Shown one piece after another: positions 35,026 to 43,660 of a stretch of 60,499 bases of DNA. The translations under genes and the position numbers were made by a program. Under the pieces are notes generated by a model. That model saw only the letters and a program-made list of their open reading frames with translations. It made no database searches and was not told the DNA's origin. Position 1 is the stretch's first letter. Every line of letters begins with the position of its first letter. The DNA is from Bacteroidia bacterium (GTDB taxonomy: Bacteria; Bacteroidota; Bacteroidia; Flavobacteriales; Flavobacteriaceae): contig JAUIBH010000014.1 of the NCBI GenBank assembly GCA_030427985.1, forward strand, positions 1-60,499, in the 5' to 3' direction.

Positions 35026-35730
35026 ATGTATATAATTAAGCAGTTAAGGCGTAAAAAAAATATCAGCCAATCTAAATTGGGTAAAGAAATAGGGGTCAGC
35101 CTGCGTACCATACAGCTTTACGAGCGCAAGAACGCCAACATTCCCATCAAGAATCTCACCAAGATTGCCAACTATTTTGACATGACCATTGCAGAACTTT
35201 ATCTGCAAGAGGTGAACGATATGGGAGAATCCTACACCAAAGAACAGCCCTTCACCAAACACGGCAGTGTTTTTTATCCGTTGGATTATGGAAAATACTT
35301 GGTCATGGCACCTTTGGTGATGGTGGAATGGCACAAAAAATATATTGAAAGTGTAGAAAAGCATCAAGGTAGAGTGCCATTTCAATCCGCTTTTATAATT
35401 GATTTTTTGACGAAGGAACCCCACCGCATTTTTGAAGTTTCTGGGGATTCCATAAATGATGAAAGTCTAGACGCCATTCCCAATAAAGCCTTTGTCTTGG
35501 GATTGGGCTTAAAAAAAGAATCCTTTACCAAAGGCGATGAATTCCTTTGGAACAAATCCTATATTTTGGTCTGTAAAGACCGAATCATCTGTAAACAACT
35601 TACAGGATTTTCCAAGGAAAAAGGAACGCTAATCTGCCATAATTTGAACACCTCTCCCGAGTTTCAGGATTTTGAATTGCCCTTGGAGGATGTACTTCAG
35701 ATTTTTAAGATTGTAAAGAAGCAACTTTAA
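35026..35730 (+). CDS. XRE-HTH / S24-like (LexA-CI type) transcriptional regulator
   Basis: 234 residues: N-terminal XRE helix-turn-helix (about 3-60; RRKKNISQSKLGKEIGVSLR) and a C-terminal S24-like domain. The Ser of FEVSGDSIND (Ser142) and Lys of RIICKQL (Lys190) occupy the Ser-Lys dyad positions of LexA/CI proteins, but no Ala-Gly cleavage site was seen between the domains, so self-cleavage is uncertain. ATG at 35026 is preferred; an upstream TTG would extend an unrelated AT-rich leader. No phage genes adjoin it. Divergent from another HTH-like gene. Confidence 0.85.
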   Translation: MYIIKQLRRKKNISQSKLGKEIGVSLRTIQLYERKNANIPIKNLTKIANYFDMTIAELYLQEVNDMGESYTKEQPFTKHGSVFYPLDYGKYLVMAPLVMVEWHKKYIESVEKHQGRVPFQSAFIIDFLTKEPHRIFEVSGDSINDESLDAIPNKAFVLGLGLKKESFTKGDEFLWNKSYILVCKDRIICKQLTGFSKEKGTLICHNLNTSPEFQDFELPLEDVLQIFKIVKKQL

Positions 35731-35741
35731 CCTTCCAATAC

Positions 35742-36887
35742 TCATATTGAATTCAAGATTTCCGAAGCTTTCTCCAAAACGTCATCGGTCTTGGCAAAGC
35801 AAAACCGAAGGAACTTCTTATCATAATCGCCTTTGCAAAACACAGAGACCGGAATACTCGCAAGTTTGTGCTCCTTTATCAATCGTTCCGCAAAGACGGT
35901 ATCTTTTTCGTCCGTGATATCAGAATAATCCAATAATTGAAAATAGGTGCCCTCTGAAGGAATCATTTTGAATCGGGAGCTCCTGATAGCATTTAGGAAC
36001 ACATCCCGTTTCTCCTGATAAAAACCGCCGAGATTTACATAATGCTGGGGATCTTTTAAATATTCAGCTAATGCAATTTGCATCGCATGATTGACCGAAA
36101 ACACATTGAACTGATGCACTTTTTGAAACTCCTCCATCAAGTATTTTGGACCTACACAATACCCCACTTTCCATCCTGTCGCGTGAAATGTTTTTCCAAA
36201 CGAAGAGCAGATGACACTCCGAGCCACCAAATCGGGATATTTGGCCGCACTCTCATGTGGCTCTCCATCAAAAACAATATGTTCATACACCTCATCGCTC
36301 AACAAGATGATATTGGTACCCCTTAAAATGTCTTGAAGCTGAAGCATATCATTTTCAGACCAAATAGTACCTGTGGGATTGTGCGGGGTATTAAAGATGA
36401 CCATTTTGGTCTTTGGACTTAATGCTGATTTAAAGGCGCTCCAATTCATTTTAAAATCGTTGCCCTCCAATGGCAGTGGAATACTTTTGCCACCAAAAAG
36501 CGATATGGCGGGGTAGTAGCAATCAAATGCAGGTTCTATGACGATGACCTCATCTTTTGGGCGAATGAAGGTAGCAATGGTGGTAAAAATGGCCTGTGTT
36601 GCCCCTGCGGTAACCGTGATTTCAGATTCAGGATGATAGTAGTTGCCATACAAGCGTTCAATTTTTTCTGAAATGGCTTCCCGAAGGGAAAGCGCCCCTT
36701 GCATGGGTGCATATTGATTGTGCCCTTTTTTAAAAGCCTCGCTTACCAGCTCCAACAACTCAGGGTCTGGATCAAAATTGGGAAATCCCTGGGATAGATT
36801 TATGGCATTATGGGCACGGGCCAGTTGATTAATCGTTGTAAAAATGGTGGTGCCCACATGGGGTAATTTAGATGTGATTTCAATCAT
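35742..36887 (-). CDS. methionine/kynurenine-type PLP aminotransferase
   Basis: 381-residue fold-type I aminotransferase of the YbdL/KAT subgroup, transferring amino groups from methionine or aromatic amino acids to 2-oxoacids. Features: LSQGFPNFDPDPELLELV, TAGATQAIFTTIATF, NTPHNPTGTIW, DEVYEHIVFDG and the PLP lysine in SSFGKTFHATGWKVGY. Its 5' end overlaps the Vsr-like gene by 8 bp, so both may be co-transcribed. Confidence 0.92.
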   Translation of the reverse strand: MIEITSKLPHVGTTIFTTINQLARAHNAINLSQGFPNFDPDPELLELVSEAFKKGHNQYAPMQGALSLREAISEKIERLYGNYYHPESEITVTAGATQAIFTTIATFIRPKDEVIVIEPAFDCYYPAISLFGGKSIPLPLEGNDFKMNWSAFKSALSPKTKMVIFNTPHNPTGTIWSENDMLQLQDILRGTNIILLSDEVYEHIVFDGEPHESAAKYPDLVARSVICSSFGKTFHATGWKVGYCVGPKYLMEEFQKVHQFNVFSVNHAMQIALAEYLKDPQHYVNLGGFYQEKRDVFLNAIRSSRFKMIPSEGTYFQLLDYSDITDEKDTVFAERLIKEHKLASIPVSVFCKGDYDKKFLRFCFAKTDDVLEKASEILNSI

Positions 36888-37359
36888 TGGCGTGATATTC
36901 TTTTAATCTGTCAAGGACTTTTTGCAAGCAACTCTCAAGGTCTTTTTTCACCTCGGTCTCCCAGAATCGAAACACGGTATAGCCCATTTGTTCTAAGGCT
37001 TCGTTTACTTCTTCGTCCCGTTGGATATTGCGCTCAATCTTTGGAATCCAGAATTCGCGGTTGCTTTTGATTTTGTGTTTGCGTTCCTCCCAATTGTGGC
37101 CGTGCCAAAACTCCCCATCAATAAAGATGACGGTTTTGTATTTTTTTAGGGCAATGTCTGGCTTACCAATAAGTTTTTTGTAATCGATACGATACCGATA
37201 CCCAGCTTGCCACAACGCTTTCCGGAACGCCAACTCGGGTTTGGTGTTTTTGCCCCGAATCTTTCCCATGATCTTGGAACGTTCCGGCGTGGTATAGAAA
37301 CCACTTTCCTCATTAAATCGAGGTACTTTAATACGTTCTTTCGGATACTTTTTGGGCAT
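36880..37359 (-). CDS. vsr: Vsr-like mismatch endonuclease, zinc-site cysteines absent
   Basis: 159-residue protein of the very-short-patch-repair endonuclease family, which in E. coli nicks T:G mismatches made by deamination at Dcm sites. The family blocks are clear: SKIMGKIRGKNTKPELAFRK, KPDIALKKYKTVIFIDGEFW, HGHNW and RDEEVNEALEQMGYTVFRFW. The E. coli zinc ligands Cys66, Cys73 and Cys117 correspond to Glu, Trp and Thr here, while the metal-site Asp and the WHGH core are kept. No cytosine methyltransferase lies nearby, so it is an orphan. ATG at 37359 is preferred over an upstream in-frame ATG. Confidence 0.85.
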   Translation of the reverse strand: MPKKYPKERIKVPRFNEESGFYTTPERSKIMGKIRGKNTKPELAFRKALWQAGYRYRIDYKKLIGKPDIALKKYKTVIFIDGEFWHGHNWEERKHKIKSNREFWIPKIERNIQRDEEVNEALEQMGYTVFRFWETEVKKDLESCLQKVLDRLKEYHAND

Positions 37360-37402
37360 ACGGGAATATACGAAGGATTCAATCAAAAATAAACTGTTGA
37401 AA

Positions 37403-37429
37403 TGTCATTCTGAGCACAGCGAAGAATCT
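37403..37429. repeat. short REP-like repeat (TCATTCTGAGC...GAAGAATCT)
   Basis: 27-nt solo left arm of the same family as 18608-18656, lacking the inner GCCTG/CAGGC hairpin. Confidence 0.75.
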
Positions 37430-37488
37430 ATTAGCGGACAACAGGATGGTTTGACACGAAGCTCACGAATTTACACTAATGCTTTTTG

Positions 37489-37540
37489 GGCGCTGAGCGT
37501 AGTTGAAGCGTGATGAGGTCTCGACTGCGCTCGACCTGAC
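37489..37540. repeat. GAGCG-type palindromic repeats, including 25-nt copy B
   Basis: TGAGCGTAGTTGAAG is followed at 37516-37540 by the exact reverse complement of 10889-10913. With the repeat at 37403 they fill most of the 249-bp gap between the vsr-like gene and sdhB. Confidence 0.75.
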
Positions 37541-37555
37541 AGTATCTAAAGCAAA

Positions 37556-37588
37556 AAACCCAAATTCCTATTGGAATTTGGGTTTTAT
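37556..37588 (-). terminator. terminator of the sdhCAB operon
   Basis: AAACCCAAATTCC / GGAATTTGGGTTT long stem with A-rich and T-rich sides, about 20 bp beyond the sdhB stop. The symmetry could let it act in both directions. Confidence 0.85.
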
Positions 37589-37608
37589 ATATTGAAATGT
37601 TATGGTGT

Positions 37609-38355
37609 CTATCCCTTCAACGAAGCAGATAGATATTCACGATTCATTCGTGCAATGTTGGTCAATGAAATGCCTTTAGGACACTCCACTTCACAAGCAC
37701 CGGTATTGGTACAGTTACCAAAACCTTCTAAATCCATTTGGCGAACCATGTTCTGAACCCGTTCCACAGCTTCAATCCTACCTTGTGGCAACAGAGCAAA
37801 CTGGGAAACTTTGGCTGAAGTGAACAACATGGCACTCGCATTCTTACAGGCCGCTACGCAGGCTCCGCACCCAATGCAAGTAGCGGCATCCATGGCCTCA
37901 TCCGCATCATGTTTGTTGATGGGAATGGCGTTGGCATCCACGGTGTTTCCGGAAGTGTTCACGGAAATATAACCACCAGCTTGTTGGATTCTTTCAAAAG
38001 CGCTTCGGTCCACAATCAAATCCTTTATCACAGGGAACGCTTTTGCTTTAAATGGCTCAATGACAATCGTGTCGCCATCGTTGAATTTACGCATGTGTAA
38101 TTGGCAGGTAGTTACCAATCGGTCTGGACCGTGCGGTTCACCGTTGATTTGAAGTGAACAGGTTCCGCAGATACCTTCCCTACAGTCATGGTCAAATTCC
38201 ACGGGCTCTTCTCCTTTGGAAACCAACTCCTCATTAAGGATGTCCAGCATTTCCAAGAAAGACATATCACCTTCTACACCATCAAGGGTATAATCAACTA
38301 TCTTACCTGGTGAAGATGCGTCTTTTTGACGCCATATTTTTAGATACAATTTCAT
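37609..38355 (-). CDS. sdhB: succinate dehydrogenase iron-sulfur subunit
   Basis: 248-residue subunit that passes electrons from the flavin to quinone. Cluster motifs in order: [2Fe-2S] CREGICGTC plus a later Cys, [4Fe-4S] [13 protein letters not shown] and [3Fe-4S] [14 protein letters not shown]. Third gene of sdhC-sdhA-sdhB, with 6 bp after sdhA. Confidence 0.96.
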   Translation of the reverse strand: MKLYLKIWRQKDASSPGKIVDYTLDGVEGDMSFLEMLDILNEELVSKGEEPVEFDHDCREGICGTCSLQINGEPHGPDRLVTTCQLHMRKFNDGDTIVIEPFKAKAFPVIKDLIVDRSAFERIQQAGGYISVNTSGNTVDANAIPINKHDADEAMDAATCIGCGACVAACKNASAMLFTSAKVSQFALLPQGRIEAVERVQNMVRQMDLEGFGNCTNTGACEVECPKGISLTNIARMNREYLSASLKG

Positions 38356-38361
38356 AGCTTC

Positions 38362-40365
38362 TTATTTGTAGGATCGTGTCTTCAGTTCAATATTCTCGTA
38401 TACCAAATCTTCTTTGTGCAATTCGGCATCTTTGGGCTCACCTTTGTATTCCCAAGCGGCCACATATTTAAAGTTCTTATCATCACGGAGTGCTTCCCCC
38501 TCCTCGGTTTGGTACTCTTCACGGAAGTGACCACCGCACGATTCATTTCGGTGCAAAGCATCTTTCGCGAATAGCTCACCCAACTCCAAGAAGTCCGCCA
38601 CGCGTCCTGCTTTTTCCAATTCTTGATTTTTGGAATCGATGGTTCCAGGTATTTTTACATTTTCCCAGAAATCTTTCCGAAGTTCTGAAATTTCCTTGAT
38701 GGCTTCCTCAAGTCCTTTTGCATTTCGGGCCATACCACATTTGTTCCACATGATTTTGCCCAGTTTTTTATGGTAGTAATCCACGGAGTGGATTCCAGTT
38801 CCGGACATCAACTTCTCCATTCGGTCGCGAACCTGTTTTTCGGCTTCATCAAATGCCTCTGAATCGGTTGGAATGGCACCTGTTCTAATATCATCTGACA
38901 AATAATCCCCGATGGTGTATGGCAATACAAAATAACCATCAGCCAGACCTTGCATCAAAGCAGAAGCACCCAAACGGTTGGCGCCGTGATCACTAAAATT
39001 GGCCTCCCCAGCAGAATAGCATCCGGGGATGGTAGTTTGTAGGTTGTAATCCACCCAAAGTCCACCCATGGTGTAGTGCACTGCGGGATAAATCATCATA
39101 GGGGTTTTATATGGGTTTTGATCTACGATTTTTTCGTACATCTGGAAGAGGTTACCGTATTTGGCTTCGATAACTTCTTCTCCCAATTTTATAATGGTGG
39201 CCTCATCCGGATTCTTAATACCGGAGGTCAAGGCTTTTTCTTTTCCATATCGTTTGATGGCCGATGCGAAATCCAAGTATACCGCTTCACCCGTTTTGTT
39301 TACGCCAAATCCAGCATCGCAACGCTCTTTGGCAGCCCTTGAAGCCACATCTCGAGGCACTAGGTTTCCAAACGCTGGGTATCTTCGCTCCAAATAGTAA
39401 TCTCTATCTTCTTCGGCAATCTGTGTTGGTTTTAATTTGCCTTCACGGATGGCAACGGCATCTTCCATTTTCTTCGGCACCCAAATACGACCATCGTTTC
39501 GTAGCGATTCTGACATCAACGTCAATTTGGATTGATGTTCACCAGAAACCGGAATGCAAGTGGGGTGGATTTGCGTAAAACAAGGGTTGGCAAAGAAAGC
39601 ACCTTTTCGGTGGGCCCGCCAAGCGGCCATGACATTACTTCCCATGGCATTGGTTGATAAGAAGAACACGTTTCCATATCCTCCTGTGGCCAAGACCACG
39701 GCATGACCGCTGTGTCGTTCAATTTCACCAGTCACCAAGTTTCGTGCTATGATGCCCCTGGCTTTGCCATCCACCAAAACCAAATCCATCATTTCATGAC
39801 GGGTATAGGATTGGATTTTACCGCGATTGATTTGTCGGTTCATGGCGGCATAGGCACCCAACAACAATTGCTGTCCGGTTTGTCCTTTGGCATAGAAGGT
39901 TCTGGATACCAACACCCCTCCAAAGGAGCGGTTGTCCAACATACCCCCATATTCGCGGGCAAAAGGAACGCCTTGCGCCACACATTGGTCAATAATGTTT
40001 CCTGAGACCTCAGCCAATCGATACACATTAGCTTCACGAGAACGGTAGTCACCTCCTTTTATAGTATCGTAGAACAGACGATAGTTACTGTCACCATCCC
40101 CTTGATAATTCTTGGCCGCATTGATACCTCCTTGTGCCGCAATGGAGTGCGCCCTACGGGGTGAATCTTGGTAACAGAAAGTCTTTACGTTATACCCCAA
40201 CTCGGCCAAAGTGGCTGCTGCGGCACCACCAGCCAATCCTGTACCCACAACAATAATATCGATGTTCCTTTTGTTGGCGGGGTTGACAAGGTTAATGTCA
40301 TTTTTATGTTTGGTCCATTTGTCGGCCAACGGCCCAGATGGAATTTTTGAATCCAATATGCCCAT
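38362..40365 (-). CDS. sdhA: succinate dehydrogenase flavoprotein subunit
   Basis: 667-residue FAD subunit oxidising succinate to fumarate in the TCA cycle. The dinucleotide motif [21 protein letters not shown] lies at about residues 32-53; the FAD-linking region [16 protein letters not shown] has its His at the covalent attachment position. Length and order fit the non-proteobacterial (B-type) succinate:quinone reductases with one membrane subunit. Located 2 bp after sdhC. Confidence 0.97.
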   Translation of the reverse strand: MGILDSKIPSGPLADKWTKHKNDINLVNPANKRNIDIIVVGTGLAGGAAAATLAELGYNVKTFCYQDSPRRAHSIAAQGGINAAKNYQGDGDSNYRLFYDTIKGGDYRSREANVYRLAEVSGNIIDQCVAQGVPFAREYGGMLDNRSFGGVLVSRTFYAKGQTGQQLLLGAYAAMNRQINRGKIQSYTRHEMMDLVLVDGKARGIIARNLVTGEIERHSGHAVVLATGGYGNVFFLSTNAMGSNVMAAWRAHRKGAFFANPCFTQIHPTCIPVSGEHQSKLTLMSESLRNDGRIWVPKKMEDAVAIREGKLKPTQIAEEDRDYYLERRYPAFGNLVPRDVASRAAKERCDAGFGVNKTGEAVYLDFASAIKRYGKEKALTSGIKNPDEATIIKLGEEVIEAKYGNLFQMYEKIVDQNPYKTPMMIYPAVHYTMGGLWVDYNLQTTIPGCYSAGEANFSDHGANRLGASALMQGLADGYFVLPYTIGDYLSDDIRTGAIPTDSEAFDEAEKQVRDRMEKLMSGTGIHSVDYYHKKLGKIMWNKCGMARNAKGLEEAIKEISELRKDFWENVKIPGTIDSKNQELEKAGRVADFLELGELFAKDALHRNESCGGHFREEYQTEEGEALRDDKNFKYVAAWEYKGEPKDAELHKEDLVYENIELKTRSYK

Positions 40366-40367
40366 AC

Positions 40368-41036
40368 TTAATGTGTTATTGGGTTAAAGTGGTGATACAG
40401 GGCGATGAAGGCAAAGCCCAAAGGAATGACCACCGAAAATATTTTAGTGAGCGTTTTTACGGCAGGGGTGTATTTGTTGTTCCATCCCATGCTTTGGAAT
40501 GAGGAGGCGAAGCCATGCCACAAGTGAAGGCTCAGCAGAACAAATGCAATTACATAAAGAATGGTCCTCCAGAAGGGCTCAAATTTTTCCACGGTTTCAT
40601 GATAGTACCGCGTTGGGTCTTCTGGGGAAACTTCAATGTATTTATAGGCCATCTCATGCACCCAGAAATCGTAGAAGTGCAACACCAAGAAAGCGAGCAC
40701 CACCAATCCGGAATAAATCATGTTCCGAGACACCCAAGGCGCATTGGCACTGCCCTTGTACTTTACATAACTCCCTCCACGGGCTTTTTTGTTCTGAATC
40801 TCAAGCGCAAAACCCATAACAAAATGGATGATTACGCCTGCAATCAAAATAGGCTGCAGAACAAATTGAACCAATGGGTTGTACCCCATAAAATGGGACC
40901 AAGAGTTAAAAGTTTCCGGATCTATGACCGAAGTAATGTTAATGGTAAAATGTTGTGTAAGAAAAACAACCAAAAAAAGACCCGAAAGTGCCATTACCAC
41001 TTTGCGGGCAATTGAAGATTTTATCAATCCACTCAT
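40368..41036 (-). CDS. sdhC: succinate dehydrogenase cytochrome b subunit
   Basis: 222-residue membrane anchor with about five helices. Conserved His residues (TQHFTI, VIHFVMGF, LHFYDF, LHLWHGF) are available for two b hemes, as in single-subunit type B succinate:menaquinone reductases. FQSMGWNN is typical of Bacteroidota SdhC. First gene of the operon, with a good promoter upstream. Confidence 0.94.
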   Translation of the reverse strand: MSGLIKSSIARKVVMALSGLFLVVFLTQHFTINITSVIDPETFNSWSHFMGYNPLVQFVLQPILIAGVIIHFVMGFALEIQNKKARGGSYVKYKGSANAPWVSRNMIYSGLVVLAFLVLHFYDFWVHEMAYKYIEVSPEDPTRYYHETVEKFEPFWRTILYVIAFVLLSLHLWHGFASSFQSMGWNNKYTPAVKTLTKIFSVVIPLGFAFIALYHHFNPITH

Positions 41037-41053
41037 TAGTGCTGGTTTTACGA

Positions 41054-41084
41054 CAAATTTACGGTACGGTTAAGTTTTTAACAA
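41054..41084 (-). promoter_or_regulatory. promoter of the sdhCAB operon
   Basis: On the minus strand TTG (41082-41084) and TAAATTTG (41054-41061) are 20 nt apart, matching the -33 TTG / -7 TAnnTTTG architecture. This is the clearest complete promoter in the window. Confidence 0.65.
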
Positions 41085-41261
41085 GCTTTCAACATTGTAA
41101 AACCAGTTATTTAGACTGATTTTAAGCTTCTGTGATATTAAACCAACGAAAAGGTTTTGTTTTATGGATATGATAAAACAGTAACCCTTAAATTATGGCA
41201 AAAGGAATCCGTTTTGGGATTTTTGACCGATATTACAATTGATTTTAACCAACCCAATGCC

Positions 41262-42152
41262 ATGGACATTGCCATTTTATCCGTTAGCCTTAATGTACAT
41301 TCCACCAGAAGGATAGCGCAAGAAGCCGAGAATGCCGGCCACTATGTTGAAATGATAGACCACACCAAATGCTCGGTGAAATTGGGTAACGAAAAAGCTC
41401 AAATTTATTTGGATGCTGAGGATATCACCGATGAGTTTGATGCCATTATTCCCCGTATCGGTACAACCGTTACCAGACATGGTGCAGCCATTGTAAAGCA
41501 GTTTGAGATGAACAACATCTTCAGTACGGCACGATCTTTAGGGATTACTCGGGCGCGGAACAAAGTGCGAACTTTGCAAATTATGGCCAGAAAGGGAATC
41601 CCCATACCAGAAACCGTGTTTTCCATCAACCCACACAATGTTGAAGAGCAAATAAAATTGTTGGGAGGAGGACCGGTCATCATAAAACTGCAAGAGGGCA
41701 CCCAAGGTAAAGGTGTGATGTTGGCCGAGAGCAAAAAATCGGCAAAATCTATTATCGATACCTTATATAATATGAACACCAGTATCCTTTTACAGGAATA
41801 CATTGAGGAGGCCCATGGTGAAGATCTTCGGATTATTGTAGTGGGAAATAAAGTGGTAGCCAGCATGAAACGCACCAGCGATATTGATGATTTTCGCTCC
41901 AATGTACACCGAGGTGCAGAAACAGAAGCAGTACAATTGACGCCAAAAGAGAAATTCATCGCCATAAATGCCACCAAACATTTGGGACTTGGCGTGGCCG
42001 GGGTAGACCTTATCCGCTCCAAAAAAGGACCATTGTTGATTGAGGTCAATGCCTCACCGGGTTTAAAAGGAATTGAGGCTGCAACTCAAGTTAATGTGGC
42101 CAAGCATATTATTCAATTTGTAGAGAAGAATGGGCGCAGAAAACGAAAATAA
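41262..42152 (+). CDS. rimK: RimK-type alpha-L-glutamate ligase
   Basis: 296-residue ATP-grasp ligase. MDIAILSVSLNVHSTRRIAQ, RARNKVRTLQIMARKGIP, IIKLQEGTQGKGVML and VAGVDLIRSKKGPLLIEVNA are RimK signatures; in E. coli RimK adds Glu to ribosomal protein S6. The ATG at 41262 starts the conserved domain; longer in-frame starts add unrelated sequence. Overlaps the aspartoacylase-like gene by 23 bp, implying coupled expression. Confidence 0.92.
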   Translation: MDIAILSVSLNVHSTRRIAQEAENAGHYVEMIDHTKCSVKLGNEKAQIYLDAEDITDEFDAIIPRIGTTVTRHGAAIVKQFEMNNIFSTARSLGITRARNKVRTLQIMARKGIPIPETVFSINPHNVEEQIKLLGGGPVIIKLQEGTQGKGVMLAESKKSAKSIIDTLYNMNTSILLQEYIEEAHGEDLRIIVVGNKVVASMKRTSDIDDFRSNVHRGAETEAVQLTPKEKFIAINATKHLGLGVAGVDLIRSKKGPLLIEVNASPGLKGIEAATQVNVAKHIIQFVEKNGRRKRK

Positions 42153-43089
42153 GACGCTGACGATAAATGGTGAAACCATTGCTCCAGGAGAAAATAAACT
42201 GTTGCAATTGAACATTGCCCGACTTCCAACCGGAACGTTGATCGATATTCCTGTGCACGTGTTCAATGGCAAAAAGGCAGGGCCTACGGTTTTAGTCCAA
42301 GCAGGATTGCACGGCGATGAGATCAATGGTGTGGAGACTTTACGAAGGATGCTTCAAGAAAACAAATTCGCCATAAAAAAGGGAGCCGTGATTGTAGTAC
42401 CGATTCTAAACATATTCGGATTTATCCATTTTTCCAGGGATGTGCCAGACGGGAAGGATGTTAATCGAAGCTTTCCGGGGCGGAAGACAGGATCATTGGC
42501 CAGTCGGATTGCCCATACCTACACCGAACAGATTTTACCCCAAGTGGATTTTGGCATCGACCTGCATACGGGAGGAAGCCAACGGCACAATCATCCACAG
42601 GCAAGGTACACCTCAGGAGATGTCCAAAGTGAAGCCTTGGCCAAAGCATTCAATGCCCCATTTTATTTTGCCTCGAAATTGATAACAGGCTCTTTTCGTA
42701 AGGCTACGCATAAAATGGGAATTCCCAGCATGGTCTATGAGTCGGGTGAGAGTATGCGCTTTGATGAAAATGCCATCGCTATAGGAATGCGGGGTGTGGA
42801 AAATGTGTTCCAATATTTGGGGATGACATCGAAAGAGACAAAGAATAAGCAAAAACCATCTGTTCATTTAGAATCCACTCGTTGGATACGGGCACCAAGG
42901 GCAGGAATGTTTATTCCACAAGTAACCAATGGCGAGGCTGTGAAAAAGGGCCAGATTTTGGGACTGACCACAGATACATTTGCCAAAAAGAACAAAAAAG
43001 TAAAAGCTCCTTTTGATGGATATATTATCTGCATTAACCATCAAGCAGTAGTAAACCAAGGTGATGCACTATTCCACATAGGGCGTTAG
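42130..43089 (+). CDS. succinylglutamate desuccinylase/aspartoacylase-family hydrolase
   Basis: 319-residue zinc hydrolase of the M14/AstE-AspA group. Metal ligands are visible in GLHGDEINGVE (His, Glu) and FGIDLHTGG (His), followed by the family pattern PDGKDVNRSFPG. A C-terminal beta domain of about 70 residues (RAPRAGMFIPQVTNGEAVKK) resembles a lipoyl/barrel-like extension. It overlaps rimK by 23 bp, a known pairing suggesting it cleaves or prepares glutamate-linked substrates of RimK (inference). Convergent overlap of 21 bp with the gene at 43069. Confidence 0.9.
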   Translation: MGAENENKTLTINGETIAPGENKLLQLNIARLPTGTLIDIPVHVFNGKKAGPTVLVQAGLHGDEINGVETLRRMLQENKFAIKKGAVIVVPILNIFGFIHFSRDVPDGKDVNRSFPGRKTGSLASRIAHTYTEQILPQVDFGIDLHTGGSQRHNHPQARYTSGDVQSEALAKAFNAPFYFASKLITGSFRKATHKMGIPSMVYESGESMRFDENAIAIGMRGVENVFQYLGMTSKETKNKQKPSVHLESTRWIRAPRAGMFIPQVTNGEAVKKGQILGLTTDTFAKKNKKVKAPFDGYIICINHQAVVNQGDALFHIGR

Positions 43090-43512
43090 CCCAAATTTCT
43101 TGTCGTTGATTTTAGAGATGCTCCATTTAATGGCGGTTTCGAGGTCAGAGAATTGACGAATGCTTTCCCTGAAGAACATTTTTTCCAGAACAATACTGGA
43201 CAATCCGCCCTTATTGTAGGCCACCACGGAGTAAAATTCGAGCTGGTGTCTGTTTTTGTAGAATCTCAGCCAATCGGTTGGCACAACCGAATAGTTGTTG
43301 ATGCGGTTTGAAATATAGGCGATGGGATTGTCCTTTCCAAGGACATCGTAGGCGATATTGATGATCTTCTTCGCCATGGACCAATTAAAGACCACCCCTT
43401 CCTTGATTTCAGATATGACCAGTCCATCAAAAAAATAGAATACGCCAAAATCACATTCCCTTATTTCACGAATGTTCTTAAAAAAGTCTATTTCCTTAAC
43501 GGTTTTTTTCAT
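43069..43512 (-). CDS. hypothetical protein (STAS-like size and layout)
   Basis: 147 residues, mixed alpha/beta: MKKTVKEIDFFKNIREIREC, FDGLVISEIKEGVVFNW and IAYISNRINNYSVVPTDWLRF. No signal peptide or membrane helix. The strand-helix pattern resembles the small SpoIIAA/STAS-like proteins found in flavobacteria, but no motif proves this. Its 3' end overlaps the aspartoacylase-like gene convergently by 21 bp. Confidence 0.7.
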   Translation of the reverse strand: MKKTVKEIDFFKNIREIRECDFGVFYFFDGLVISEIKEGVVFNWSMAKKIINIAYDVLGKDNPIAYISNRINNYSVVPTDWLRFYKNRHQLEFYSVVAYNKGGLSSIVLEKMFFRESIRQFSDLETAIKWSISKINDKKFGLTPYVE

Positions 43513-43546
43513 AGCCCATAAATATCTCGAAAAGCATGAGATTCAG

Positions 43547-43606
43547 ATGATAAAATTAAGAAATCTTGACATCTGGAAAGGATATGAAATCATAACAAAA
43601 AGATAA
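43547..43606 (+). pseudogene. possible remnant of a four-helix-bundle gene N-terminus
   Basis: A 19-codon ORF encodes MIKLRNLDIWKGYEIITKR then stops. LRNLDIWKGYEIITK resembles the usual start of orphan four-helix-bundle proteins (LxxLxIWxxxxE). Nothing homologous follows. It lies in the 148-bp gap between two minus-strand genes. Short length makes chance similarity possible. Confidence 0.25.
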
Positions 43607-43660
43607 TTTTTGGTCAGGGGCTACATCAATTTCCTATTCCCAATTGGTTCTAGATTCCAT

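Noticed and set aside
34559..35730. Prophage or prophage remnant
   Set aside because: Only regulators of phage type are present; no integrase, structural or lysis genes, and neighbours are metabolic.
41405..42049. Minus-strand 214-residue frame opposite rimK
   Set aside because: Antisense shadow of a conserved ATP-grasp ligase.
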